Shown piece by piece: positions 8,827 to 18,429 of a DNA stretch of 64,000 nt. The translations under genes and the position numbers were made by a program. Origin of the DNA: Paenibacillus aurantius (lineage in GTDB: Bacteria > Bacillota > Bacilli > Paenibacillales > NBRC-103111); contig NZ_CP130318.1 in assembly GCF_032268605.1 (NCBI RefSeq), forward strand, positions 77,001-141,000, given 5' to 3'. Numbering within the stretch: position 1 is the first letter of the stretch; the number at the start of each line of letters is the position of its first letter. The notes under the pieces were generated by a model. The model did not search any database. It was not told where the DNA came from and saw only the letters and a list, made by a program, of their open reading frames with translations.

Positions 8827-10893
8827 TTGCTGCAAGGATATAGAAAATGGAACAGCCGGGTGCCCAAGGTTCTTTGGGCCCTTGTTGTGATCGGCCTGCT
8901 GGCGTCGCTGCCGCTGGCCTTTCAGCGCGTACAGACCGAGAAATCCGCCAAGCGGGTCGAATTCGTGTTCGATTACCGCGATCTGGTGGAAATCGCCGAC
9001 TACCGCACCCAGCCTCAGGATTTCGTGAGCCGCCAGCTGGACAATCTCAAGAAGGCGGGCGTCCGTTCCGTCGCCGTGTACGAAGCCACCCTGTCGGAGC
9101 TTCAGACCGCCCGGCGGCTTGAGGTGTACAACGCCAAGGAAGCGGCCCTGCTGAACCAAAAGCCGCTTGGGGCGAACGAGAACTACGTGTATGTGCTGTT
9201 CCCGGATGCCGCGACGCAAGCGAAGCTGCAGCCGGTGCTGGAGAAGGGCTTCGCCCGCTTCCAGGTTCAGACCGAAGCCTGGAAGGCCGGCGGCCGGAAC
9301 GGGCTCGTCATCAAGCTTCCTTATGACGAGGCCATTCTGAAGCCGCTCGGGCCGGATCCGGCCGCCCTCGAGCTCATCAAGAGCAAGGGCATGCAGGTCG
9401 TGGCCCGGATCTCGAACCGGCATCAGCCGTTCGTCCAGGAAGACCTGGACGCCGTGCTGGCGCAATACAGCGCAGCCGGAGCCAAGTCTATCATCGTGGA
9501 GGGCGATTCCGTTCCCGGGTACAGTACGGGAGTGAAGCAGCCCGACATCGAGGCCTTCGCCAAGCTCATGCAGAAATACGGCATGGGGCTCGCCTCTGTG
9601 GAGCTGATCAAAACCCCGGCCGGTATGAACACGCTGGCCAAGGAATTGAAATACAACGTCTTCCGCGCTCATTCCTTCACAGAAGCGGACGCGGACAAGC
9701 TTTCGGCGAACGTGACCGACGCCGAGCGCAAGAACCGCATTCTGACGACTTCCGACCGGTTCGTGCTTGCCGTCAAGGACCGGAACATCCGGCTCGTGTT
9801 CCTGAATGCCCACGCTGTGCGCAATCCGGACAAGGGGCAGATTCTCGATCCGATCGAGCCGCTGCTGCAGACCCTACAGGGGCCGGACGGCGCGATTCCG
9901 CGGATCAAGGAAGCCGGCTTTACGGTGGGAGAAGGACAGGCTCACTCCTTCGATTACCAGCAGGCCTCCTGGCAAACACCGCTTCGCCTCCTGGTCGTGC
10001 TGGGAAGCGTAGCGATCATCGTGCTGTTGCTTTCGCATTTTGTGCCGGGATTGGCCCTGGCTCTGCTTCTTCTTGGGGTCATCGCTTCGGCTGGCCTGTA
10101 TGTGCTTATGCCGAATATGCTGTTCAAGCTGCTCGCCTTGGGCGCCGGGATCAGCTCGGCCTCTCTGGCCATGATGCTGGCCGTCCTGAAGATCCGGAAG
10201 AAATCGACCAACCCGGACGAAACGAGGCTCGGGTTTCTCTTTAACCTGTTTATCCGCACCTCGCTTCTCTCGCTGGTTGGAGCCGCCTTTGTCGTTGGCC
10301 TCTTAAGCCATATTACCTACAACCTGCTCCTGGACCAGTTCACGGGAGTTAAGCTGTTGGGTCTGTTCCCGGTAGTGGTTATGGGCGTGTATGTGCTGTT
10401 CTTCAGCGAGGGACTGAGCCGCGCGGAGATCGGGCGTCGGGTCCGTCACATTTTTGCTTCCTACATCAACGTTCTGTGGGTGGTGACCGCCGGCGTCCTG
10501 CTGGCCGCCATGTACTACTACATGTCCCGGACGGGCAACGAGGGGCAGGTCTCGCCGCTGGAGATGGCTTTCCGTTCTTTCCTGGAAAACACGCTCGGGG
10601 TCCGGCCGCGGACGAAGGAATTTCTCATCGGCCATCCTCTCTTCTTCCTGGGAGGGTATCTCGCCCTGAAATATAGATGGAAAAGCGCCTTTTTCCTCTT
10701 TCTGCTTGGGGTTATCGGCCAAGTGGACATGGTGGGGACGTTTACTCACCTTCATACGCCGATCTACATTTCGCTCATTCGAGTCGGCTATGGAATGCTG
10801 TTCGGCGCGTTGATCGGTCTCTTACTGATCGCCGTCTGGGAAATCGGGGCAAGGAGTTGGAAGGCATGGACCGCCGCATCAAGAAGATTGTAA
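8827..10893 (+). CDS. DUF5693 family polytopic membrane protein
   Basis: Function unknown. The 688-residue product has one N-terminal membrane helix (about residues 11-30), a roughly 350-residue extracytoplasmic part, then many hydrophobic helices from about residue 385 to the end. I recognise it as the DUF5693 type often found beside csaB. I prefer TTG 8827 because AGGAAGTGA (8813-8821) sits 5 nt upstream; GTG 8818 overlaps that site. Its end overlaps csaB by 28 nt, so the two are probably translated together. A role in export or assembly of the wall polymer that csaB modifies is inference. Confidence 0.7.
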   Translation: MLQGYRKWNSRVPKVLWALVVIGLLASLPLAFQRVQTEKSAKRVEFVFDYRDLVEIADYRTQPQDFVSRQLDNLKKAGVRSVAVYEATLSELQTARRLEVYNAKEAALLNQKPLGANENYVYVLFPDAATQAKLQPVLEKGFARFQVQTEAWKAGGRNGLVIKLPYDEAILKPLGPDPAALELIKSKGMQVVARISNRHQPFVQEDLDAVLAQYSAAGAKSIIVEGDSVPGYSTGVKQPDIEAFAKLMQKYGMGLASVELIKTPAGMNTLAKELKYNVFRAHSFTEADADKLSANVTDAERKNRILTTSDRFVLAVKDRNIRLVFLNAHAVRNPDKGQILDPIEPLLQTLQGPDGAIPRIKEAGFTVGEGQAHSFDYQQASWQTPLRLLVVLGSVAIIVLLLSHFVPGLALALLLLGVIASAGLYVLMPNMLFKLLALGAGISSASLAMMLAVLKIRKKSTNPDETRLGFLFNLFIRTSLLSLVGAAFVVGLLSHITYNLLLDQFTGVKLLGLFPVVVMGVYVLFFSEGLSRAEIGRRVRHIFASYINVLWVVTAGVLLAAMYYYMSRTGNEGQVSPLEMAFRSFLENTLGVRPRTKEFLIGHPLFFLGGYLALKYRWKSAFFLFLLGVIGQVDMVGTFTHLHTPIYISLIRVGYGMLFGALIGLLLIAVWEIGARSWKAWTAASRRL

Positions 10894-11972
10894 TCTCCGG
10901 CTACTACGGCTTCCACAACAGCGGAGACGAGGCGGTTCTGCAGTCCATTCTGCTAGCGCTGGAGAGCGAGGGAGAGAAGCAGGGCATCCGCATCGAGCCG
11001 ATCGTGCTGTCCGGCGATCCGGCTTGGACGGAGGAGACCTATAAGGTCAAGGCCGTTCATAGAATGAAAATGGGCCGGGTTCTCTCGGCCATCCGGTCGA
11101 GCGACGGCTTGGTCAGCGGAGGAGGCAGCCTTCTCCAGGATGCCACCGGACGGATGACGATTCCGTATTACCTGGGAATCCTCAATCTCGCCCAATGGCT
11201 CGGCAAGCCGACCTTCGTCTACTCCCAGGGCATCGGGCCGGTGAACCGGTCCTCCTACTTCCCTTGGATCCGGCGGGTCTTTGCCAAGAGCCGCTATGTC
11301 TCCGTCCGGGACGTGGAGTCGGCCCAGCTGCTTAAGCGGATGGGCCTCGCCCGGGACGCGGAAGTCGTGCCCGATCCGGTCATGGGCCTTCCGCTCCGCG
11401 GGGTTCCCCTGTCCGCTGAGGCGGACCTCCCGACCGTTGGGGTCTCCGTCCGCTTCTGGAACGAGGACCGCTCGGAGCTGGAGGGGCTCGCCCGCAGTCT
11501 CGACCGGCTGGTGGAGGCGAAGCAGGTGAAGATCCGCTTCCTGCCTTTCCACCTGCCGTCCGATGTGGAGGCGTCCCGGGAGGTAATCAAGCGCATGAAG
11601 AAGGCCGGCAAGGCCATCCTCGAGGTAGCCGAAGGGGTGGAGCATCCGCAGGACATGCTCGCGGAAGTGAGTGCCTGCAGCCTGCTGATCGGCATGCGGC
11701 TTCATTCGCTGATCTATGCCGCTTCCCAATCGGTGCCGCTTATCGGAATCTCCTATGACCCGAAGATTGACCAGTTCCTCAACCGCCTGGGCATGAAGGC
11801 GGCCGCGTCCGTTACCGGTTTCGATTCCGACGGCTTGGCGGCGGAGGCGGTCCGGGTCCTGGAGAACAAGACCCAGTGGGCGGAGGAGAAACGGGAGGCC
11901 ATTGAGCGGCTCAAGCGCGAGGCCCAGCGGCCGGCCCGGGAAATCGCCGCATTTCTCACTAACGAAAGGTGA
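10866..11972 (+). CDS. csaB: polysaccharide pyruvyl transferase CsaB
   Basis: CsaB adds ketal-linked pyruvate to the secondary cell-wall polysaccharide, creating the ligand for SLH domains. The 368-residue product opens with IVISGYYGFHNSGDEAVL, the family's N-terminal signature, and has SGGGSLLQDATGR and the C-terminal GMRLHSLIYAASQSVP segment. AAGGAG 9 nt before ATG 10866 sets the start inside the end of the DUF5693 gene. Two SLH proteins are encoded a few kilobases downstream, and tagA and tagO follow directly, so the whole S-layer anchoring route is local. Confidence 0.93.
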   Translation: MDRRIKKIVISGYYGFHNSGDEAVLQSILLALESEGEKQGIRIEPIVLSGDPAWTEETYKVKAVHRMKMGRVLSAIRSSDGLVSGGGSLLQDATGRMTIPYYLGILNLAQWLGKPTFVYSQGIGPVNRSSYFPWIRRVFAKSRYVSVRDVESAQLLKRMGLARDAEVVPDPVMGLPLRGVPLSAEADLPTVGVSVRFWNEDRSELEGLARSLDRLVEAKQVKIRFLPFHLPSDVEASREVIKRMKKAGKAILEVAEGVEHPQDMLAEVSACSLLIGMRLHSLIYAASQSVPLIGISYDPKIDQFLNRLGMKAAASVTGFDSDGLAAEAVRVLENKTQWAEEKREAIERLKREAQRPAREIAAFLTNER

Positions 11973-11978
11973 TTGTCC

Positions 11979-12722
11979 ATGAATATACCTAAGGTATCCA
12001 TTTTTGGAGTTCCGTTCTCCAAGCTGGATTTTCAAGATACGATAAAGCTTCTGTGCGAAAGAATCCGGGAGCGCCGGACGACCCAGGTGATCACGGCCAA
12101 TCCCATCATGGTCATGACGGCGCTGGAGAATCCGGCTTATATGGCCATGATGAAACGTGCCGAGCTCATCGTTCCCGACGGGGCGGGGGTCGTCTGGGCC
12201 GCTAATTATGTCGGCAATCCCGTGGCGGAGAAGGTGGCGGGCATCGATCTGCTTCATGAGCTGCTGCGGATCGGGGAGAACGAAGATTGGAAGGTCTTTC
12301 TGCTCGGAACCTCGCCTGAAGTGATTCAAGTGGCCGCATCCCGCTTAAAAGATAGATATCCGCGGATCCGCCTCGTTGGCGTCCGGGACGGCTATTTCAA
12401 AAGCGATCAGGATGAAGAGGTCATACGCGAGATTACGGCGGCGGAGCCCGACCTGCTTTTTGTGGGCCGGGGAGCGGACACCCAGGAGCCGTGGATCGAC
12501 CGTTACAAGGACCGGCTTCAGGTACCGGTAATCATGGGGGTCGGAGGAAGCTTCGACATCATGGCCGGACGGCTCAAGCGGGCTCCTAAGCTTTTTATCA
12601 AGCTGAGACTGGAATGGTTCTACCGGCTTCTGCAGGAGCCGGCGCGGTACAAAAGGATGCTCGTTTTGCCCAAATTTGCCATGAAAGTTATGAGAGAAAA
12701 AGAGAACGTGCAGAAAACCTAA
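11979..12722 (+). CDS. tagA: N-acetylmannosaminyltransferase, TagA/WecG family (GT26)
   Basis: TagA-family enzymes transfer ManNAc from UDP-ManNAc to undecaprenyl-PP-GlcNAc, the first committed step of teichoic acid or SCWP linkage-unit synthesis. The 247-residue product shows ITANPIMVMTALENP, IVPDGAGVVWA, FLLGTSPEV and GVGGSFDIMAGRLKRAP, all typical of GT26. AAGGTGAT 5 nt upstream supports ATG 11979 over an in-frame TTG at 11973. Six nucleotides separate csaB and this gene. Together with tagO it can build the lipid-linked disaccharide on which the pyruvylated polymer is made. Confidence 0.9.
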   Translation: MNIPKVSIFGVPFSKLDFQDTIKLLCERIRERRTTQVITANPIMVMTALENPAYMAMMKRAELIVPDGAGVVWAANYVGNPVAEKVAGIDLLHELLRIGENEDWKVFLLGTSPEVIQVAASRLKDRYPRIRLVGVRDGYFKSDQDEEVIREITAAEPDLLFVGRGADTQEPWIDRYKDRLQVPVIMGVGGSFDIMAGRLKRAPKLFIKLRLEWFYRLLQEPARYKRMLVLPKFAMKVMREKENVQKT

Positions 12723-12841
12723 GAAAATTGCCGAAAAACGGCCGTAGACTGGTGAATTCGCCCGAATATCCGGTGGAGTTATTGCTAGGTTGCCTGTATA
12801 ATTGATTGCTGTAGCACATAGATATGAGGGGTTGTGAAAGA

Positions 12842-13942
12842 ATGAATGGGTGGATCTACGTGATAGGTTTTGCAGCAGCCTGTGTGCTGGCCATCATACT
12901 AACCCCGATCATGAAGAAGCTTGCCTTCTGGGTGGGGGCGGTATCCGTACCGAATCACCGCAGTGTCCATACGAAACCGATGCCTTTGCTGGGCGGCTTG
13001 GCGATTTTCTTTGCCTTTGTAGGCTCCTATTTCGTCGTCATGCCGGCAGCGGATGTTACCGATAAAGATCATATTGGATTGGGCCTTATTCTGGGCGGCT
13101 CTACCATAGCCCTGGTTGGGGCGCTCGATGACCGTCTTAATCTCTCGCCGAAGCTTAAGCTGCTGGGCCAGCTGATCGCGGCTATCGTGGTCGTCTCTTT
13201 CGGTCTCGAAATTGATGTGGTGAATATTCCTTTCGGGGATTCCATCAGCATTGAGCAGAACTGGATCAGCTATCCGCTAACGATCATCTGGATCATTGCC
13301 ATCACCAATGCGATCAACCTGATCGACGGCTTGGATGGCTTGTCTGCGGGAGTCTCAAGCATAGCGGCGGGGACTATTCTGGTCATGGCCCTTATGATGG
13401 CCAATCCGAACGCCATGGTCATTCTTCTCTGCGCGATTCTGATCGGCAGCTCGCTTGGCTTCCTGATCTTCAACTTTCATCCGGCGAAGATCTTCATGGG
13501 AGATTCCGGATCGCTTTTCCTTGGGTTTGCTCTATCGATTTTATCGATTATGGGTTACAAGCAGGCGACGATTGTTTCCTTCCTCGTTCCGATTCTCGTG
13601 CTCGGGGTTCCCATCTCGGATACCCTGCTCGCGATCGTTCGGAGGAAGCTGAACAAGAAGCCGATCTCCGTGGCGGACAAGGGCCACCTGCATCACTGCC
13701 TGATGGACCTGGGCTTCGGGATGCGCAAGACGGTTCTGATCATCTACGGAATCGCTATCGTGTTCGGGGCCTGTGCCGTTCTGATGACGCAGGACCAGAG
13801 CTGGGTGACCATCGTGATCACGGTCATCGTGCTGCTCCTTCTCGAAGTAGGAGCGGAAGCGATCGGCATCATCAGCAAAACGCGCAAGCCGGTGCTTCAA
13901 TTCCTTACCCGTCTGCGGGATGCCATTGCCGCAAACCGTTAA
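12842..13942 (+). CDS. tagO: undecaprenyl-phosphate GlcNAc-1-phosphate transferase TagO
   Basis: TagO loads GlcNAc-1-phosphate onto undecaprenyl phosphate to start wall polymer synthesis. The 366-residue protein has about ten membrane helices and the MraY/WecA motifs: HRSVHTKPMPLLGG, DDRLNLSPKLKLLGQ, NAINLIDGLDGL, FMGDSGSLFLG and the histidine motif KGHLHHCL. ATG 12842 is chosen for its homologous N terminus; ATG 12824 is in frame. A TATAAT at 12797-12802 may be its -10 but no convincing -35 is visible. A strong terminator ends the csaB-tagA-tagO group. Confidence 0.92.
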   Translation: MNGWIYVIGFAAACVLAIILTPIMKKLAFWVGAVSVPNHRSVHTKPMPLLGGLAIFFAFVGSYFVVMPAADVTDKDHIGLGLILGGSTIALVGALDDRLNLSPKLKLLGQLIAAIVVVSFGLEIDVVNIPFGDSISIEQNWISYPLTIIWIIAITNAINLIDGLDGLSAGVSSIAAGTILVMALMMANPNAMVILLCAILIGSSLGFLIFNFHPAKIFMGDSGSLFLGFALSILSIMGYKQATIVSFLVPILVLGVPISDTLLAIVRRKLNKKPISVADKGHLHHCLMDLGFGMRKTVLIIYGIAIVFGACAVLMTQDQSWVTIVITVIVLLLLEVGAEAIGIISKTRKPVLQFLTRLRDAIAANR

Positions 13943-13971
13943 CCAATCTAGTAAGCTATTATCTATCTTTC

Positions 13972-13998
13972 TCCCCGTCTCGTAGAGACGGGGTTTTT
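13972..13998 (+). terminator. intrinsic terminator after tagO
   Basis: CCCCGTCT pairs with AGACGGGG around a short loop and is followed by six T residues. Confidence 0.93.
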
Positions 13999-14080
13999 TG
14001 CGTGTTCCTATAACTATTCGACACCGGGAAGCCGATATACCCACTACAGAACCCCAGAATCGCAAGGAGGAGAACTAAAG

Positions 14081-17000
14081 TTGAAAACGTATGTCCAGAG
14101 AGGAACCAGTCTGCTGATGGCCTTCGTGCTGTTGGTGAGCCTGTTCCCCGCCTTCGCCGGCAAAGCCCAAGCGGCGGCGAACTTCTTTACGCCGGACGAT
14201 GTCAAGCTTGCCGCCAGCGCCAACATTCCGCTAACCTCGGTCAATCGCTCTACCGCTTTTCTGGCCAGCAAAAGCACACTGCCCGTAACCGGGACCTTCC
14301 AGTACGTCGCATCGGATTCCTTGTCCGTTAAGGTCGAGCAGCTGAGCAAGAACCAGGCCGGCCAATTTGTAACGGACAACCAGCATGTCTTTACCGCATC
14401 CGTTGCGGCCACGTCCTCCAATAAATTCGAGGCGCGCAATGTGGAACTGTTCCCGGGCTACAACCAGGTCACCTTTACCGGCATGCAGGGAGGCGTCGCG
14501 AAGGCCGACGTGTTCTATGTGCTGTATGAAGATATCCCTTACCTCCGTTCCCTTAAGGTAGGGTCTGGCAACGACAACCCTGTGAACCTGAACGAGGGGA
14601 CAAGCGTCGTCATGGCGGGCAACATGATTTACCTGCAGGGCGAAGTCCAGAACGGATCCCGGGTTTGGGTTAACGGGTCGGGCGCTTCCATTCTGGAAGA
14701 TGGAACGTTCTTTTCTCCGACCTTCCGCATCAAGCCTGGCAAGAACAGACTGGACATCATCATCGAGAACCAGACGAACCAGCTAAAGGTTTCCCGCGAT
14801 GTCTATTATTACGATCCGCAGAATCCGTTTGTGGAGTTGGAGCTAATCCAGGATGGCGTGCGCAAATCCATTCTCGACGACTCGCCTAGTTTTACGGGTC
14901 CGAGCAGCACCGGGCAGATCCGGGGAAAGCTGCTCGTTCCGGATAACGGCAAGGATTTCTTCGGAACGGGAATAGCGACGATCAAGATCAATACGGTGGA
15001 CACCCCGTTCACTCCGACCAGCTCGGCCATTACGACAGACCCGTCTCAGCAGACCATTCCGGGCAATCCGTCTTACCGGCTGATCGATTTTACGACGAAC
15101 GCCTACTCCTTCCAAAACACAGGAGGGGTGTATGATCAGAATCAATCCGTTACCGTATCGGTGAACTACGACAACTTTACGGGCAGCCTTGCAAGGGGGT
15201 TCCAGTATCTTCCTAATGAAGTGGCACTCAAAAGTGTGTCCCTGCTCCCTAACTTCAACGAAGCCGCTCCAAGCATCGCCAACGCCGTTGCTTTAAACAA
15301 TTCGGAAGTGAAGAGCGAGACCTTCTATATTCTTGCCGAAACGGACAAACCGTTTGACGAGCTTAGGGCATCTCTCCAGCCTCTGGCTACCGTGCCGCTT
15401 AACCTAACCTACTTGACTAGCATCCAGTCAGACAACTCGTTTGGAACGGCCAAAACCGCCAAGCAGATCTATAAGGTGACCGGACTGCCGAACGGCAGCC
15501 AGCAGGTCAAGTTCCAGCTGTATGCCTACAACCCGTCACCTGGACGGTATTTGAGTTCGACCCTGACCGCGAATGTCAATTACGTTTCGACCAACTACAT
15601 CTCGGTTGACAATCTGTATGACGGACAGAGCTTCTCCTTTGACTCCAGCAAAGGTGTCCAGACGATCAACGTCAAAGGGCAATTCGTCGGCTTCAAAGGG
15701 CAGCTGATTACCGGAACGGCGGAGAATGCCGAGTTGTTTATCAACGGGGTCAAGAAGACCTTCTCTGTCGACACCAACAATAACTTCGACTTCAACCTGA
15801 TCATGAACCAGGGCGGAACCGAGCTGTACTACGGGGAGAACCGGATTGTGTTCACCGCACGCTATGTCGACAACGGAACCTTCCGTGACATCGAGAAGCA
15901 GATCAAAATCTACATCATCGACACGAACGTGGCCACCATTGAACGCTTCCAGCCGGTTCTCATTCCCAAGTTCGGAAGAACGCTGGACCTGACAGACGAG
16001 AAGAATATATTCAAGGATCCGTCCCCGGATTTCGTGTTCAGCAATAACAAATACACCACGACCCAGCGGGACCCGTTCGATCTGGTTCTTAAAGGGAGCG
16101 GGGCGAAGGAAGCCACAATCAAGCTCGGCGGTACCGTTATTTTCTCGTATTCGTTAAGTCCCGTGACGGAAACCCGTTCCGATACCTACACTTACACATC
16201 ACCCGAAGGAACGGGCATGACCGCCTATGATCTGGCCGGCAAGCAGGACGGCTTCGTCATCCGGCTGAAGAACATCAAGATCGACGTGCCTGGCTCTCAA
16301 ACCTATGTGCTTGAGCTCACCAACACTTCAGGGGCCAAGGTCACACGGGTTCTGGAGCTGGTGCGTCAAGCGGCGCCTTATACCATCAAATCTCCTAAAC
16401 CAACAGTGGGAGACCGGATTGTCGTTAACAAAAACTTCATCCACTTTGACATCGATGCCGAAGGAGCGGACTCGGTTACCATTGAAGGCCAGCCGGCCGT
16501 CAAGCGTCCCGATTACAAGGACCGCTTCATTTACGACTATGTCGGCTTGAAGCCGGACAAAGAAAATTCGCTTAAGATTACCATCAAGCGGGGCAAAGAT
16601 TCGGTGACCGACACGGTCAAGGTGTTCTATACGAGCAGTATTGAGACCGGAACAGCCTTTGAAGAGAAGATCAACAGCAAGCATAGCGTCTTGAACAAGG
16701 GCATCGAGCTGAGCTTCCCGAAAGGCACCATTCTGAAGAAAGCCATCCCGACGAACGGCATCGAGCAGTTCTATGACAGCAACATTCTCTTGTTCGGGAT
16801 TGCCAACCCGTCCGACGGATCCGTAGAGAAGGTCAACGATTACGGCGAGATCAAGGGACTGAATGCCGACACGCGGACTGACTCCCGCAACGGCGGCCAT
16901 TATACAATACCGGTCCTTGAGAAAATGGTCCGACTCTTCACCTCGACCATTGACCGCAGCAACTTTACCACCATCTCGCCGATCTACTACATCAACGGGG

Positions 17001-17917
17001 GCGTAGCGGAAAACTATAATTCACCGGCCACCAACGGCTTGGATCCTTACGCCGTGGAGGGAACCTTCACGGAATTTGAGCCGCAGCGCAAGCTGGTTCC
17101 CACCAACCGGGGGACACTCAAGCTGAAATTCAACACCAGCGTGGTAGATGAAGCGAGCAGCCTGGTGACCGTCTTTAAGTTTACCGAGAGAGGCAAATGG
17201 GAGAATATCGGAGGAGAAGTAGACAGCAAGGCCAACACGATCACCGTGCCTTTTGACGAATTCGGGTATTACATGGTGACCAAGCTGCGCAGCTCCTATA
17301 AGGACATTACCGATCATGGATGGGCCCGTAATGTGCTCGACGGCTTGTATTCGAAGGGCCTGATGGTGAACATTCATAACGACAGCTTCGGAGCGTATGA
17401 CATGACTTCGCGCGGGGAATTCGCCACTTTGCTGGTCAAGTCCCTGAACATTCCTCTGAATTATGAGGGGACGCCGTCTTTTACAGATATCAGTCCAGGC
17501 ATGAAGCTGAAGACATGGGATTACGAGCATATCGAGACAGCGGCCCGTGCGGGGATCGTAACGGGGATCGAGAACGGGATCTTCGGAGCGATAGCTCCTC
17601 TGACCCGGGAGCAGGCAGCGGCTATGATTGCGCGTGCCCTTGAGCTGAAGCTGGCCATCAACGATGACAAGCTTAAGAAATCGCTGGAGAAGAACTTTAC
17701 CGATGCCGCGAGCATTGATTTCTACGCCGTGCCGGCTATCGATGCGGTATTCAAGGCGGGGATCATGCTGGGCGAGGAAGTCGCGCCTAAGCCGGGAGAG
17801 AAGAAGTCCACCGTGGCTTTCAATCCAAAAGCCAAGCTGACCCGCGACCAGGCCGGCAAAATCGCCGTGCGACTTCTTCAGAAATCGACAAAAATCTTCC
17901 CGAAAAACTTGAACTAA
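14081..17917 (+). CDS. large secreted SLH-domain protein
   Basis: The 1278-residue product has a signal peptide (about residues 1-30, ending AQA) and a long beta-rich middle region with repeated Ig- or adhesin-like stretches. Three SLH domains follow from about residue 1071; their helix motifs read TSRGEF, LTREQAA and LTRDQAG. SLH domains bind the pyruvylated wall polymer made by the upstream genes. The start is TTG 14081 with AAGGAGGAGA 7 nt upstream. A terminator follows, so it is probably one transcript. The role is unknown; a wall-bound adhesin or S-layer-associated structural protein is plausible. Confidence 0.85.
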   Translation: MKTYVQRGTSLLMAFVLLVSLFPAFAGKAQAAANFFTPDDVKLAASANIPLTSVNRSTAFLASKSTLPVTGTFQYVASDSLSVKVEQLSKNQAGQFVTDNQHVFTASVAATSSNKFEARNVELFPGYNQVTFTGMQGGVAKADVFYVLYEDIPYLRSLKVGSGNDNPVNLNEGTSVVMAGNMIYLQGEVQNGSRVWVNGSGASILEDGTFFSPTFRIKPGKNRLDIIIENQTNQLKVSRDVYYYDPQNPFVELELIQDGVRKSILDDSPSFTGPSSTGQIRGKLLVPDNGKDFFGTGIATIKINTVDTPFTPTSSAITTDPSQQTIPGNPSYRLIDFTTNAYSFQNTGGVYDQNQSVTVSVNYDNFTGSLARGFQYLPNEVALKSVSLLPNFNEAAPSIANAVALNNSEVKSETFYILAETDKPFDELRASLQPLATVPLNLTYLTSIQSDNSFGTAKTAKQIYKVTGLPNGSQQVKFQLYAYNPSPGRYLSSTLTANVNYVSTNYISVDNLYDGQSFSFDSSKGVQTINVKGQFVGFKGQLITGTAENAELFINGVKKTFSVDTNNNFDFNLIMNQGGTELYYGENRIVFTARYVDNGTFRDIEKQIKIYIIDTNVATIERFQPVLIPKFGRTLDLTDEKNIFKDPSPDFVFSNNKYTTTQRDPFDLVLKGSGAKEATIKLGGTVIFSYSLSPVTETRSDTYTYTSPEGTGMTAYDLAGKQDGFVIRLKNIKIDVPGSQTYVLELTNTSGAKVTRVLELVRQAAPYTIKSPKPTVGDRIVVNKNFIHFDIDAEGADSVTIEGQPAVKRPDYKDRFIYDYVGLKPDKENSLKITIKRGKDSVTDTVKVFYTSSIETGTAFEEKINSKHSVLNKGIELSFPKGTILKKAIPTNGIEQFYDSNILLFGIANPSDGSVEKVNDYGEIKGLNADTRTDSRNGGHYTIPVLEKMVRLFTSTIDRSNFTTISPIYYINGGVAENYNSPATNGLDPYAVEGTFTEFEPQRKLVPTNRGTLKLKFNTSVVDEASSLVTVFKFTERGKWENIGGEVDSKANTITVPFDEFGYYMVTKLRSSYKDITDHGWARNVLDGLYSKGLMVNIHNDSFGAYDMTSRGEFATLLVKSLNIPLNYEGTPSFTDISPGMKLKTWDYEHIETAARAGIVTGIENGIFGAIAPLTREQAAAMIARALELKLAINDDKLKKSLEKNFTDAASIDFYAVPAIDAVFKAGIMLGEEVAPKPGEKKSTVAFNPKAKLTRDQAGKIAVRLLQKSTKIFPKNLN

Positions 17918-17930
17918 CCGAAACTCGACA

Positions 17931-17958
17931 AACCCGTCTCCCCGGAGGCGGGTTTTTT
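17931..17958 (+). terminator. intrinsic terminator after the SLH protein
   Basis: ACCCGTCTCC pairs with GGAGGCGGGT (one G-T pair) around a short loop and is followed by six T residues. Confidence 0.9.
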
Positions 17959-18201
17959 CATTGGAAAATAGACCGGATGGCTTGGATGACGCACCATGTA
18001 TACTAGGTTTTGCAGGGGAAATTGATCCTTAACATGTAGATAAAGCCTTGGATGGTCTTTGAAAATGAAGCTGAAACAAAAAGTTGAAACTTTTTTTCGA
18101 ACGCCGCAACTTTTTCGCAACACCGACGTTTAATACTTTGTGATTAGAAAAACGGGAAAGTTCTTCCTTAGCTTCCATGGATGATTTTCTCAAAAATTTT
18201 C
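17959..18201 (+). other. intergenic region upstream of the S-layer promoter
   Basis: This is A+T-rich non-coding DNA. It contains a small hairpin (AAAAAGT and ACTTTTT, 18078-18095) and two near-identical units of about 19 nt at 18088-18106 and 18108-18125, both of the form AACTTTTT..CG.AC.CCG. I see no gene. The repeats lie about 80-110 nt before the S-layer -35 and could be regulator sites. Confidence 0.5.
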
Positions 18202-18230
18202 TTTACGCTGTATATCCGCCATTGTATAAT
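18202..18230 (+). promoter_or_regulatory. sigma-A promoter of the S-layer gene
   Basis: TTTACG at 18202-18207 and a consensus TATAAT at 18225-18230 are separated by 17 nt. Transcription would begin near 18237, leaving a leader of about 115-190 nt depending on the start codon used. Confidence 0.6.
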
Positions 18231-18429
18231 GGCTAGGGTGGCGTTTAGAGACTCTATTTTTCTATCTTTGTTTACAAGTTTCTGCGGTACGAGCTGCAGA
18301 CTTCATTCTGATAGCAACGCGCTCAACTCTGGGAAGGGGGTGAATCGACAAATGAGGGAAACGAGCTCCAATTTTCTACAAAAAAATAAACAGAACCCGT
18401 TAGACAATCAAGGAGGAGAAAAAAAGGTT

